Shown piece after piece: positions 43,392-51,202 of a stretch of 64,000 nucleotides of DNA (positions are counted from its first letter, which is position 1; every line of letters starts with the position of its first letter). The notes under the pieces are model-generated. The model did not search any database and was not told the origin of the DNA. It saw only the letters and a list, made by a program, of their open reading frames with translations. This stretch comes from GCA-003244245 sp050699435 (GTDB lineage: Bacteria; Actinomycetota; Actinomycetes; Mycobacteriales; Pseudonocardiaceae): positions 1 to 64,000 of the forward strand of contig JBOHGM010000012.1 in NCBI GenBank assembly GCA_050699435.1. The letters run 5' to 3'. The position numbers and the translations under genes were made by a program.

Positions 43392-45167
43392 CTAGCCGTA
43401 GTCGCGGAATCCCTTGCCGGTCTTGCGGCCCAGCCGCCCGGCGGTGACCAGGTGCTCCAGCAAGGGCGCCGGAGCGAACCCGGGCTCGCGAAACTCCTGG
43501 TAGAGGCTGCGCTGGATGGCCAGCGAGACGTCCAGGCCCACCACGTCGAGCAGCGCGAACGGGCCCATCGGCAGCGCAGCACCGACCTGCATCGCGGTGT
43601 CGATGTCGTCTGCGCAGGCGTAGTGCGCCTCGAGCATCCGCACCGCGTCGTTGAGGTACGGGAACAGCAGCGCATTGACGATGAACCCAGCCCGGTCATC
43701 GCAGGTCACCGGGATCTTGCCGAGCGCGCGGGAGAACTCCCGGGCGGTGGCGGCGACGCCCGCACTGGTGCTGATCGTCGCCACCACCTCGACCAGCTTC
43801 ATCACCGGCGCGGGGTTGAAGAAGTGCAGCCCTATCACGTCGGCGGCGCGGGAGGTGGCGGCAGCGCACTCGACCACCGGCAGCGAGGAGGTGGTGGTGG
43901 CCAGGATCGCGCCGGGCTTGCACACCTCGTCGAGCGTGGCGAAGATCCCCCGCTTAACCTCGAGGTCCTCGGCCACCGCTTCGATCACCAGGTCGACCTC
44001 GGCGAAGTCGTCCAGCGACGTGGTGGTGGAGATTCGGCCGAGCACGGCCTCGCGGTCGGACTCGGCGAGCTTGCCCCGGTTGACCGCCTTGTCCAACGAG
44101 CGCCTGACGGCCGCCACCGCGTCAGCAGTTCTGCTGCTGCTGCGCCCGCGGACGATCACATTGTGCCCACCCTTGGCGACCACCTCGACGATGCCGGTAG
44201 CCATCGTCCCGGTGCCGACCACACCGACCATGGCGATCGGGCGGGTCTCGACGCCTGGCTCGCCCTCCGGCGGGGTGCCGGCATCGGGCACGATCGTCGA
44301 TGAATCCGGCTCTGTATAGGTGTAGAAGCCGCGCCCCGTCTTCCGGCCGAGCAGCCCCGCAGTGATCATCTGCTTGAGCAGGGGCGTCGGAGCATGCAGC
44401 CGGTCCCGGGACTGCCGGTACAGCGCGTCGAGGATCTCGTAGGCGGTGTCCAGCCCGATCAGGTCCAGCAAGGCCAACGGTCCCATCGGGTACCCGCAGC
44501 CGTAGCGCATCGCGGCGTCGAGGTCCTCACGGGTGGCGTAGCGCTGTTCGAACATCCGCGCAGCATGGTTGAGGTAGCCGAACAGCAGCCCGTTGGCGAT
44601 GAACCCGGCTCGGTCCCCGACCACCACCGGCGTCTTGCCCAGCTGCTCCGCCAGTGCCGTGACGTCGCTGACGACGTCCGGTTCGGTGACGACGGTACGG
44701 ACGACTTCGACCAGCTTGAGCACCGGCGCGGGGTTGAAGAAGTGCATCCCGACGACTTTGTCCGGCCGCTTGGTGTGCACCGCCAACTGAGTGATCGACA
44801 GGCTCGACGTGTTGGAAGCCAGTACGACGTCGTGGCGCACGATCTGGTCCAGTTCGCTGAAAATCTGGCTCTTCAGATCTAGGTGCTCGGGAACGGCCTC
44901 GATCACGAAGTCGACGTCGGCCAGGTCGGCCAGCCTGGTGGTGAACCTGATCCGGCCCAGCAACCGGCGCCGCGCCGATTCGTCGAGCTTGCCGCGCTCG
45001 ATGGCCCGCGCGGTGGAGTGCTCCAGATGCCCCCGGCCCCGGGCCACCCCCACCTCGTCGACCTCGACGGCCACGACGGTGAGCCCGGTGCGGGCGAGCA
45101 CCTCGGCGATCCCCGCGCCCATCGTGCCCATGCCCACCACGCCCACCGTCGTGATCTTGCGTGACAT
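43392..45167 (-). CDS. Tandem 3-hydroxyacyl-CoA dehydrogenase (two fused copies)
   Basis: A 591-residue fusion of two HBD-type modules of about 285 residues. Each has a Rossmann domain (VGMGTMGAGIAEV; VGTGTMATGIVEV), the catalytic GMHFFNPAPVLKLVEVV or GLHFFNPAPVMKLVEVV, and a C-terminal domain. The end of the second strand reads VVAVEVDE in module 1, an acidic pattern expected for NAD, but VIVRGRS in module 2, a basic pattern expected for NADP. Streptomyces has the same fusion near ccr. It would reduce acetoacetyl-CoA or oxidise 3-hydroxybutyryl-CoA. GGAGG before its ATG lies in the end of the aldehyde dehydrogenase gene, so both are coupled. Confidence 0.88.
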   Translation of the reverse strand: MSRKITTVGVVGMGTMGAGIAEVLARTGLTVVAVEVDEVGVARGRGHLEHSTARAIERGKLDESARRRLLGRIRFTTRLADLADVDFVIEAVPEHLDLKSQIFSELDQIVRHDVVLASNTSSLSITQLAVHTKRPDKVVGMHFFNPAPVLKLVEVVRTVVTEPDVVSDVTALAEQLGKTPVVVGDRAGFIANGLLFGYLNHAARMFEQRYATREDLDAAMRYGCGYPMGPLALLDLIGLDTAYEILDALYRQSRDRLHAPTPLLKQMITAGLLGRKTGRGFYTYTEPDSSTIVPDAGTPPEGEPGVETRPIAMVGVVGTGTMATGIVEVVAKGGHNVIVRGRSSSRTADAVAAVRRSLDKAVNRGKLAESDREAVLGRISTTTSLDDFAEVDLVIEAVAEDLEVKRGIFATLDEVCKPGAILATTTSSLPVVECAAATSRAADVIGLHFFNPAPVMKLVEVVATISTSAGVAATAREFSRALGKIPVTCDDRAGFIVNALLFPYLNDAVRMLEAHYACADDIDTAMQVGAALPMGPFALLDVVGLDVSLAIQRSLYQEFREPGFAPAPLLEHLVTAGRLGRKTGKGFRDYG

Positions 45168-45172
45168 CGTCG

Positions 45173-45919
45173 CTACCTCCCACGGCTTCGAGCGTGCTCA
45201 CCTGAGGGGATGCGGCCGTAACGCATCCGGACGATGAGCGTCAGCAGCCGCATCGCCCACGGAGCGCGTCCGAAGGTGTCGACCTGTACCGCCGGTCGGA
45301 ACCGGCGGCGGGTGACCGACTTGGCCCGGGTGAACTCGCGCAGGCCGTCCGGCCCGTGAATCCGCCCGAACCCGGAATCGCCCACCCCGCCGAAGGGCAG
45401 CGCAGGCACCGCGGCGAAGGAGATCACCCCGTTGACCGAGACCATCCCGCACCGCAGCCGGGCGGCGATCTCCTCGCCGCGGTGCGCGGAGTACACGGCG
45501 GCGATCACGCCGAAGGGCTGGTACTCCAGGGTGGACGCCTCCTGGGCCATCAGCAGACCCGACCTTACCCGGCGGCGGCGCAGCACCCGCTCGGCGTTGC
45601 GCGCGGCCCAGTCCAGGTGCGCGATCACGAGCACGCACTCCAGCCGGGCGTCATCCAGGGGTTTGCCGGTCTCCGCGCTGATCACCCTGGCCAGCTCATC
45701 GATTCGCCGGGCCAACCGGGAACACCAGGTCAGCAGCCTGCGTTTGCGCTCATCGAACCCGATCCCGCCCCACCACGCGGCGGCCTGCCTCGCGCGGGCG
45801 ACCGTCGCCTGCACCGCGGCGTCGTCGTACACCCGGTGTTGACCGACGACCTCACCCGTCCTCGGGTCCGTTGACGCGAAGCGGGCGCCCTCGTCGCTGT
45901 CTTCTACGGTCCGAGTGAT
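45173..45919 (-). pseudogene. Aldehyde dehydrogenase, start-codon mutated and core deleted
   Basis: A strong ribosome site GGGAGGAGG (45933-45925) lies 5 nt before ATC where an ATG is expected; the frame then reads ITRTVEDSDEGARFASTDPR. It continues as a normal ALDH N-terminus (AVQATVARARQAAAWWGGIG, ISAETGKPLDDARLE) up to EYQPFGVIAAVYS. From there it jumps in frame to the C-terminal part (CGMVSVNGVISFAAVPALPF, GGVGDSGFGRIHG). About 300 residues with the catalytic Glu and Cys are missing. Translation could still begin at ATG 45832, but the product would be inactive. It precedes hbd by 5 nt. Confidence 0.85.
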
Positions 45920-45982
45920 CGTCGCCTCCTCCCGTTCCGCTCAGCGGTTACCACAGCGTACGGCTACGTGTTCGGTCTAGGG

Positions 45983-46858
45983 TCAGCCGCGAAGCTCGGC
46001 CGCGACCCGCTGGATCAGCTCTACCACGTATGGGCCGGTGGCAGCGGCTTCGCGGAGCTGATCGAAGAACCGCTTGTACAGCGCTACCTCGTCGGCGGCC
46101 TCCAGACGCTGTTGTCCGGTGATGGACTCGATCAGCACAGCGTCGTCGTAGAGCACGAAGCCAGTGAGGGGGAAGACCGGCAGCGGTGTCGTGAACGGCA
46201 CCACACCCAGCTCGACACCGGACAATCCGATGACCGCGATCAGGCGGTCTAACTGACCCAGCAGCGTCTGCACGGCACCGAAGCGGGTGCGCAGCGCCGC
46301 TTCACCCATCACCAGTTGGATCTTCTTGCCCGGTTGGTACAGCACGTCCTGGCGCTTGATCCGCTCGCCCACGATCGCCTCGATGTCATCGGCCGAGGCC
46401 CCAGCCGACGAGGGCCCGCACGGCAGCGACAGCAGTTCTCGAGCGTATGCGGCGGTCTGTACCAGGCCGGGCACCATCGCGGGCTGGTAATGAGCGATGC
46501 GCGTCGTCTCCGCGTCGGCGGCCGTGGTGTTCGCCTGGTCCGCGACTGGGCTGCCGGCCCTGCGGTACAGCTGACCGAAAGTGGCGTACTCGACTCGGGC
46601 CGCCGCCAGCAGTTCCAGCAGCTCGTCCAGCTCTTGAGGCGACGCGCCGCTGGCCTGTACCCATTGCGCGATATCTCGCTCGGTGGGACGTTGCAGGCCC
46701 CGCTCCAGCTTGGATACCCGGGTCTGGTGCCAGCTGCCGTCCGGATGCTCAGCCTGGAGCCGCCGAGCTAAAGCGCTACCTGACGGGAACGCGGCTGCGC
46801 GCAGCTCACGGAGCCGCCGCGCCAGCAGGGCGCGCTGCGGCGTGATCGGCACCTGCAC
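45983..46858 (-). CDS. XRE-family regulator with DUF5753 (Scr1-like) domain
   Basis: A 291-residue protein with an N-terminal helix-turn-helix (RALLARRLRELRAAAFPSGS, HQTRVSKLERGLQRPTERDI) and a C-terminal DUF5753 domain (YQPAMVPGLVQTAAYARELL, VVPFTTPLPVFPLTGFVLYD). This architecture is very common in Streptomyces and Pseudonocardiales next to DUF6879 or DUF397 partners and is described as an Scr1-family antitoxin-like system. It lies 19 nt downstream of the DUF6879 gene on the same strand. It probably regulates its own operon. Confidence 0.88.
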   Translation of the reverse strand: MQVPITPQRALLARRLRELRAAAFPSGSALARRLQAEHPDGSWHQTRVSKLERGLQRPTERDIAQWVQASGASPQELDELLELLAAARVEYATFGQLYRRAGSPVADQANTTAADAETTRIAHYQPAMVPGLVQTAAYARELLSLPCGPSSAGASADDIEAIVGERIKRQDVLYQPGKKIQLVMGEAALRTRFGAVQTLLGQLDRLIAVIGLSGVELGVVPFTTPLPVFPLTGFVLYDDAVLIESITGQQRLEAADEVALYKRFFDQLREAAATGPYVVELIQRVAAELRG

Positions 46859-46877
46859 CTTCGCAGCGGTCTCCGTC

Positions 46878-47462
46878 CTAGGATTGATCAGCGGTCGTTG
46901 CCAGGTATGACGTTATCTCTGGATGACTGTCCCGCAGGTAGTCGGCCCAGGGCCGGGAGTGATGCAAGGCGGCGTCGCGCGCGCGGCATGCCGTGACGAT
47001 CTGTCCTGTGTCGGTGACACGTTCGACGCCGAGCCATGTGCCTTCCTGGTCGTAGCGCTGACTCCACAGTTCGCTGGAGTCGATCAGCCAAAAGTCGTCC
47101 CGGGGCACGTCGGCGGGCCACGGACCGCCGCTGGGCGTTGGGATGATACGGACGTCCTCTCCGGCCTCGACGTTTGGTGCGTAGCTGGCGAGCTCGAACC
47201 GGATGTAGTCGGACACCGGAGAGGTGATCACGTGCACCCGCTGCACTGTGCAGCCGGAACTGACCCGCTGGCGAAGCATCTGCGTCCACTTCCGCAAGGC
47301 AGGCGACAGCGGTATGGGCTCACCAGCTCGGAAGGCGGCTAGCGTCTCGTCCTCACCGCTGCCGCCGTACACCTGCAGCACCTCCAGGCGGAACAGTGAG
47401 TACCGGAAGCTGGCGAACCGGTCCCACAGGTCCACTACCCCGGGAAGGGACCCGATGGTCAT
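46878..47462 (-). CDS. DUF6879-family protein
   Basis: A 194-residue protein with the DUF6879 features: DLWDRFASFRYSLFRLEVLQ at the N-terminus, VQRVHVITSPVSDYIRFELA in the middle and FWLIDSSELWSQRYDQEGTW near the end. The family has a phospholipase-D-like or nuclease-like fold assignment in databases but no established role. It is usually encoded with an XRE-DUF5753 protein and acts as its partner in a toxin-antitoxin-like unit. Its ATG overlaps the stop of a 43-codon open frame. Confidence 0.85.
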   Translation of the reverse strand: MTIGSLPGVVDLWDRFASFRYSLFRLEVLQVYGGSGEDETLAAFRAGEPIPLSPALRKWTQMLRQRVSSGCTVQRVHVITSPVSDYIRFELASYAPNVEAGEDVRIIPTPSGGPWPADVPRDDFWLIDSSELWSQRYDQEGTWLGVERVTDTGQIVTACRARDAALHHSRPWADYLRDSHPEITSYLATTADQS

Positions 47463-47590
47463 CCCGACCGCTCCAGGTAGCGACGCACCGCCTCAATGAC
47501 GATCTCGGGCTTGATCAGCACCGCACCCTCGCCGGGTAACGGGTGCTCCAGGTTGGCGTGCGTGTCGGCGTCCACCAGCTGACCCTGCAT
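47459..47590 (-). CDS. Small hypothetical protein upstream of DUF6879
   Basis: A 43-residue open frame from ATG 47590 reading MQGQLVDADTHANLEHPLPG and ending IEAVRRYLERSG. Its TGA overlaps the ATG of the DUF6879 gene (ATGA), which suggests coupling. Only a weak purine run precedes the ATG. Codon use is GC-rich in the third position, which supports coding. No family is recognised. Confidence 0.45.
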   Translation of the reverse strand: MQGQLVDADTHANLEHPLPGEGAVLIKPEIVIEAVRRYLERSG

Positions 47591-47658
47591 GCCGAACCGG
47601 CCATCCTCGCTGCTCCAGTCTCATGATGATCCTCCCAAGCTCCTGATGATCAGAAGCA

Positions 47659-47686
47659 TGCTTACATGAGTAGAATCTTCTGTCAA
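47659..47686 (-). promoter_or_regulatory. Candidate promoter of the DUF6879-DUF5753 operon
   Basis: On the minus strand TTGACA (47686-47681) is followed after 16 nt by TAAGCAT (47664-47658). The region is much lower in GC than its surroundings. An inverted repeat GAAGCAT (47653-47659) and ATGCTTC (47692-47698) brackets the site and could be an operator for the XRE regulator. The -10 is imperfect. Confidence 0.4.
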
Positions 47687-47732
47687 TCAAGATGCTTCAA
47701 GCGATATTCAACCTTGACTAACGCACGCAGGC

Positions 47733-47749
47733 GTACACATGACGTGTAC
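47733..47749. promoter_or_regulatory. Inverted repeat over the start codon at 47739
   Basis: The perfect arms GTACAC (47733-47738) and GTGTAC (47744-47749) flank ATGAC, so the start codon of the small plus-strand gene lies in the loop. It could be a regulator site or an RNA hairpin that hides the start. Confidence 0.45.
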
Positions 47750-47975
47750 CGGCGATGGCCTCGATCACCGGGTCAGTGACGCCGCGCTGCGTGAGGCCGG
47801 CCGGTCGGGCCGATATCGGGCGTTGTGTGGGTGCTTGGTGCTCCCAGCACCGTTGGTCGCGCCACCGGGGCCGGTCTGCCCGGCGTGTGCGGAGGTTCTC
47901 GCTGAGGGTGACCAGCGGGCACCGCATCCCCGGAGGTGGGCACGGCTGCTCCGCTGGCTTGGCAGGACCCGATGA
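47739..47975 (+). CDS. Small Cys-containing hypothetical protein
   Basis: A 78-residue protein that contains ALCGCLVLPAPLVAPPGPVC and PACAEVL, a C-x-C and a C-x2-C that could form a small zinc ribbon, followed by a basic tail (RWARLLRWLGRTR). Similar short proteins precede isoaspartyl-methyltransferase-like genes in Pseudonocardiales. No ribosome site is visible, and the start codon lies inside an inverted repeat. Its stop overlaps the ATG of the next gene (ATGA). Confidence 0.55.
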   Translation: MTCTGDGLDHRVSDAALREAGRSGRYRALCGCLVLPAPLVAPPGPVCPACAEVLAEGDQRAPHPRRWARLLRWLGRTR

Positions 47976-48217
47976 CCCCGGAGGCGACCGAATGGCTGGC
48001 GCTGCACCGGGCGCATGAGGGCGGCGTGACCAGGCTGGCCGGGCACTATCTGAACTTCGGGCGGCCGGTCAGCGGCTACCTCGCCGAGGTGTTCGACGAG
48101 GTGATCCGCGCCGGCTTGCTGGCGCTCGCCCAACCGAGTCCGAGCGGGCAGCAGCGGGTGTGCGTCACGCACCTCGGGCAGGGCCGGTACCGGGAGCTGA
48201 GCGGTGCACGGCGATGA
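47972..48217 (+). CDS. Small hypothetical protein
   Basis: An 81-residue protein, MTPEATEWLALHRAHEGGVT through AEVFDEVIRAGLLALAQPSP, ending RYRELSGARR. It is predicted to be helical, without membrane segments. It is coupled to the preceding Cys-containing gene by a 4-nt overlap, and the same operon probably continues into the methyltransferase at 48429. The function is unknown. Confidence 0.6.
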   Translation: MTPEATEWLALHRAHEGGVTRLAGHYLNFGRPVSGYLAEVFDEVIRAGLLALAQPSPSGQQRVCVTHLGQGRYRELSGARR

Positions 48218-48282
48218 GCTCACCGTGCTCAATGAGGGGTTGACCTGGAAAAACAGCATCGTGACGAGGAGGGGACGAGACC

Positions 48283-48432
48283 CATGGGGAAAGACAAAGG
48301 CAACGACAAAAAGACAACAACAAAGATGATGAGGGCGGCAAGCACCGCGACGACGACTTCACCGACGACCGACAACCGGACCCGCCCCGCCCAGTGCCGC
48401 CGCCCCCCGATCCGAATAAGCACGACCGGTGA
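48283..48432 (+). pseudogene. Small charged Pro-rich protein gene with frameshift
   Basis: GAGGAGGGG precedes ATG 48283, which reads MGKDKGNDKK. At an A5 run (48308-48312) the frame must shift by one to continue as KDNNKDDEGGKHRDDDFTDD and RQPDPPRPVPPPPDPNKHDR. That shifted frame ends at a TGA that overlaps the GTG of the next gene exactly (GTGA). The unshifted frame gives Thr-rich nonsense. A sequencing error in the A run, slippage decoding or real decay are all possible. Confidence 0.5.
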
Positions 48433-49622
48433 CCGAACAGCGGGCTGACCCGGGCGAGCTGCGGGCGCGGATGGTGGCGCGGTTGGAGGCGAACAGCTAC
48501 CTGGCCCGGTGGGAGGCGCCGGTGACGCCGTGGTGGCCGGCGCTGGCGGCCGTGCCCCGGCACGCGTTCATCCCAGATACCATATGGATCAAGAACCCCC
48601 GCTACGTGCCGCCATTGCTGCCCCTGCACCGGAAAGACGATCCAGACCGGTGGCTGGAGCTGGCCTACCGCGACGACGCCGTGATCACCCAAATCGATGA
48701 CGGATACCCGACCGGGCCGGGGCTCGGCGGGACCATGCCAACCAGCTCGGCATCCAGCCCGATCATCGTCGCGGTCATGCTGGCCGCCCTGGACGCCCGC
48801 CCAGGACATCGAGTCCTGGAGATCGGTACGGGTACCGGCTACAACGCCGCCCTGCTGGCTCACCGGCTCGGTGCCGAGCACGTGACCAGCATCGAGATCG
48901 ATCCCGAGGTCGCCGCCCACGCGCGCATGGCGCTGTCCGACACCGGCTACGGCGAGATCCGCACAGTTGTCGGCGACGGGGCAGAAGCCCATGCGCAGGG
49001 CGCCCCCTACGACCGGGTCATCGCCACCGCCGCGGTCCACCGCATTCCTTATCCGTGGGTAGCCCAGACCCGACCCGGGGGCCGGATTCTGCTGCCCTGG
49101 GCCACCAACTACACTGAGGCGCTCGTAGACCTGACTGTCGACCAGCACGGCGCAGCCAGCGGCAGCATTGTCAGCGAGTCATCGTTTATGGGCCTGCGCG
49201 AGCAACGGGAGCGACGCGCACCCGTGGCCACCCTCGTCGACGACGAAGACCAGGCCGAGGCCGGCAGCACCGGCCTGCACCCCTACTGGGTCAGCGCGGA
49301 CCAGGGCGCCCGGTTCGCCATCGCCCAGCGGGTACCGGGCTGCCAGTGGCGCTACTGGCCTTATGACGAGGACGGCGGCGGCGGGGTGCTCTGGCTGTTG
49401 GACTTCGCGTCCCGCTCGTGGGCCAAGCTGACCCACGCCACCCCCGACGCCAGCGATGACCATTTCCCCGTCCACCAGCACGGCCCTCGCCGCCTGTGGG
49501 ACGAGGTCCACGCCGCCCACCAATGGTGGGTCGACCACGGCAAACCCGACGTCAACCGCTGGCGGTTCACCGTGACCCCGCAAGACCAGCGGATCGAGTT
49601 GGACGGGCCCGCGGGGGCGTAG
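48429..49622 (+). CDS. Protein-L-isoaspartate O-methyltransferase-like methyltransferase
   Basis: A 397-residue methyltransferase. The PCMT core is clear: VPRHAFIPD, TSSASSPIIVAVMLAALDAR, HRVLEIGTGTGYNAALLAHR (SAM motif I), ITSIEID-like VTSIEIDPEVAAHARMAL and YDRVIATAAVHRIPYPWVAQ. A C-terminal extension of about 180 residues (from LPWATNYTEALVDL) is typical of actinobacterial members, some of which modify RiPP precursors (FxLD and related lanthipeptide systems, graspetides) instead of repairing damaged proteins. No precursor peptide is seen directly beside it. The GTG start overlaps the frameshifted small gene upstream. Confidence 0.85.
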   Translation: MTEQRADPGELRARMVARLEANSYLARWEAPVTPWWPALAAVPRHAFIPDTIWIKNPRYVPPLLPLHRKDDPDRWLELAYRDDAVITQIDDGYPTGPGLGGTMPTSSASSPIIVAVMLAALDARPGHRVLEIGTGTGYNAALLAHRLGAEHVTSIEIDPEVAAHARMALSDTGYGEIRTVVGDGAEAHAQGAPYDRVIATAAVHRIPYPWVAQTRPGGRILLPWATNYTEALVDLTVDQHGAASGSIVSESSFMGLREQRERRAPVATLVDDEDQAEAGSTGLHPYWVSADQGARFAIAQRVPGCQWRYWPYDEDGGGGVLWLLDFASRSWAKLTHATPDASDDHFPVHQHGPRRLWDEVHAAHQWWVDHGKPDVNRWRFTVTPQDQRIELDGPAGA

Positions 49623-49628
49623 TGCCGA

Positions 49629-49703
49629 TCAGAACAGGCGCAGGTCGTCGATAGGGGCACCGCGGAGTTCGTCGTAGTCCACGGTGACGCAGCGGATGCC
49701 GCG
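49629..49703 (-). pseudogene. nucS C-terminal relic
   Basis: Twenty-four codons and a stop read RGIRCVTVDYDELRGAPIDD then LRLF. The intact nucS at 50353 ends RGIRCVVLDYDALRGADSNE then FRLF, so this is the 3' end of a second nucS gene. It ends in the D-LRLF form usual for actinobacterial NucS, where the tail binds the sliding clamp. Everything upstream is lost. A plus-strand fragment (VESSTVAALWDDLAEFCSTP, 49714-49818) abuts it. Confidence 0.8.
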
Positions 49704-49845
49704 GGCACCCGGACGTCGAGTCCTCCACGGTGGCGGCGCTGTGGGATGATCTCGCCGAGTTCTGTTCTACCCCGGCATCCAGCCCGGCGGAGCTGGAGCA
49801 GGGCTCGACCGACTGATCCGCTCCGACACGACGACAGGCGTTACC

Positions 49846-50316
49846 GTGCAGGTTGCTGTCTGCGGACCACGCCACTGCACCGACCAGGACCAGGCCAACG
49901 CCTACCAGGTCGGCCAGCTACTCGCCCAGGCCGGTGCGACGGTGATCTGCGGCGGTGGCACCGGCGTGATGGCCGCCGTCGCCGCCGGTGCCCGTGCTGA
50001 GAACGGCCTGGTCATCGGTGTTCGCCCGAACGACTCCACCGAAGGTGCCAGCCCAGACCTGTCCGCGGTGATCGTCACCAACATGGGCGAGGCCCGCAAC
50101 GCCATCATCGTCTGGTCCGCCGACGCCGTCATCGCCATCGGCGGATCTTGGGGCACCCTCTCCGAAATCGCACTGGCGAAACGACGCGGCGGCATTCCTG
50201 TCATCACCCTAGGCGGCTGGACTATCCATGACCACGACGGCAACGCATTGACCGATCCTACGACAAGCGCTAACAGCCCACAACAAGCCGTTGATCTCGC
50301 AATTGCCAACGAGTAG
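49846..50316 (+). CDS. LOG-family / TIGR00725-type Rossmann protein
   Basis: A 156-residue protein with the SLOG fold of lysine-decarboxylase-like (LOG) proteins: VAVCGPRHCTD, VICGGGTGVMAAVAAGARAE (nucleotide-binding GGGxG), and AIGGSWGTLSEIALAKRRG in place of PGGxGTxxE. Related proteins cleave nucleoside monophosphates or sense nucleotides in defence systems (SLOG). The catalytic pattern PGGxGTxxE is altered to GGSWGTLSE with the Glu kept. The start is GTG 49846. It is convergent with nucS. Confidence 0.8.
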   Translation: MQVAVCGPRHCTDQDQANAYQVGQLLAQAGATVICGGGTGVMAAVAAGARAENGLVIGVRPNDSTEGASPDLSAVIVTNMGEARNAIIVWSADAVIAIGGSWGTLSEIALAKRRGGIPVITLGGWTIHDHDGNALTDPTTSANSPQQAVDLAIANE

Positions 50317-50352
50317 CTCACGCTTTCCAGGCATTCTAGTTACGATATTCAA

Positions 50353-51012
50353 TCAGAACAGCCGAAACTCATTGGAGTCTGCGCCACGCAAAGCGTCATA
50401 GTCGAGTACTACGCAGCGGATTCCTCGATCTTCGGCCAGCGTACGGGCTTGCGGCTTGATCTGCTGTGCTGCGAACACACCATGCACGGGGGCCAGCAGC
50501 GGGTCGCGATTGAGCAGTTCCAGGTATCTGGTCAACTGCTCAACCCCATCAATTTCTCCACGCCGCTTGATTTCGACTGCCACCGAAACGCCATCGGCGT
50601 TTCGACACATCAGGTCAACAGGACCAATAGCGGTCGGAAACTCTCGCCGAACCAGTTTCCATCCCCGGCCGAGGGTGGTCACGTGCTCGGCGAGCAGTTC
50701 CTGCAAGTGTGCTTCAACGCCATCTTTGACAAGCCCTGGATCAACGCCGAGTTCGTGCTTGGACTCGTGCAGCACCTCATCAAGAGTGATGATTAGCCTC
50801 TCCCCGGCCTTGTTCTCCACAATCCACATGCCAGGTTTTTCAATAAGCCAGCAGGGCGGCGACATCCAATTGAGCGGCTTATACGAGCCGCCATCGGAGT
50901 GCACAAGAACCGATCCATCCGCTTTGACCATCAGCAGCCGCTGCGCCATCGGCAGATGGGCGGTCAGCCGACCCAGGTAGTCCACCTGGCAGCGGGCGAT
51001 CACGAGACGCAC
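50353..51012 (-). CDS. nucS: Mismatch-specific endonuclease NucS
   Basis: NucS cleaves both strands at mismatches and replaces MutS/MutL in actinobacteria. The 219-residue protein has the N-terminal DNA-binding domain (CQVDYLGRLTAHLPMAQRLL, WIVENKAGERLI) and a RecB-like nuclease domain with GPVDLMCRN (Asp), VAVEIKRRG (Glu-x-Lys) and QLTRYLELL. It ends FRLF, the clamp-binding tail. GTG 51012 is the start. The GC content is visibly lower than in the flanking genes and codons such as AAT, TCA and GAA are frequent, unlike the nearby nucS relic. A 20-bp tandem array lies directly upstream. Confidence 0.92.
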   Translation of the reverse strand: MRLVIARCQVDYLGRLTAHLPMAQRLLMVKADGSVLVHSDGGSYKPLNWMSPPCWLIEKPGMWIVENKAGERLIITLDEVLHESKHELGVDPGLVKDGVEAHLQELLAEHVTTLGRGWKLVRREFPTAIGPVDLMCRNADGVSVAVEIKRRGEIDGVEQLTRYLELLNRDPLLAPVHGVFAAQQIKPQARTLAEDRGIRCVVLDYDALRGADSNEFRLF

Positions 51013-51022
51013 AGGGCACAGT

Positions 51023-51202
51023 ATCCCTACGCCTTGCTCCTGATCCCTACGCCTTGCTCCTGNNNNNNNNNNNNNNNNNNNNNNNNNNNNNNNNNNNNNN
51101 NNNNNNNNNNNNNNNNNNNNNNNNNNNNNNNNNNNNNNNNNNNNNNNNNNNNNNNNNNNNNNATCCCTACGCCTTGCTCCTGATCCCTACGCCTTGCTCC
51201 TG
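51023..51202. repeat. 20-bp tandem repeat array interrupted by an assembly gap
   Basis: Exact 20-bp units (ATCCCTACGCCTTGCTCCTG) occupy 51023-51042 and 51043-51062. A run of exactly 100 N follows (51063-51162), and then two more exact units at 51163-51182 and 51183-51202. The N run is a placeholder, so the true copy number is unknown and probably exceeded the read length. The array starts 11 bp upstream of the nucS start codon and must contain or displace its promoter. Confidence 0.9.

Noticed and set aside
51023..51202. CRISPR array
   Set aside because: The units are directly abutting 20-bp repeats without spacers, and no cas genes are present; it is a minisatellite.
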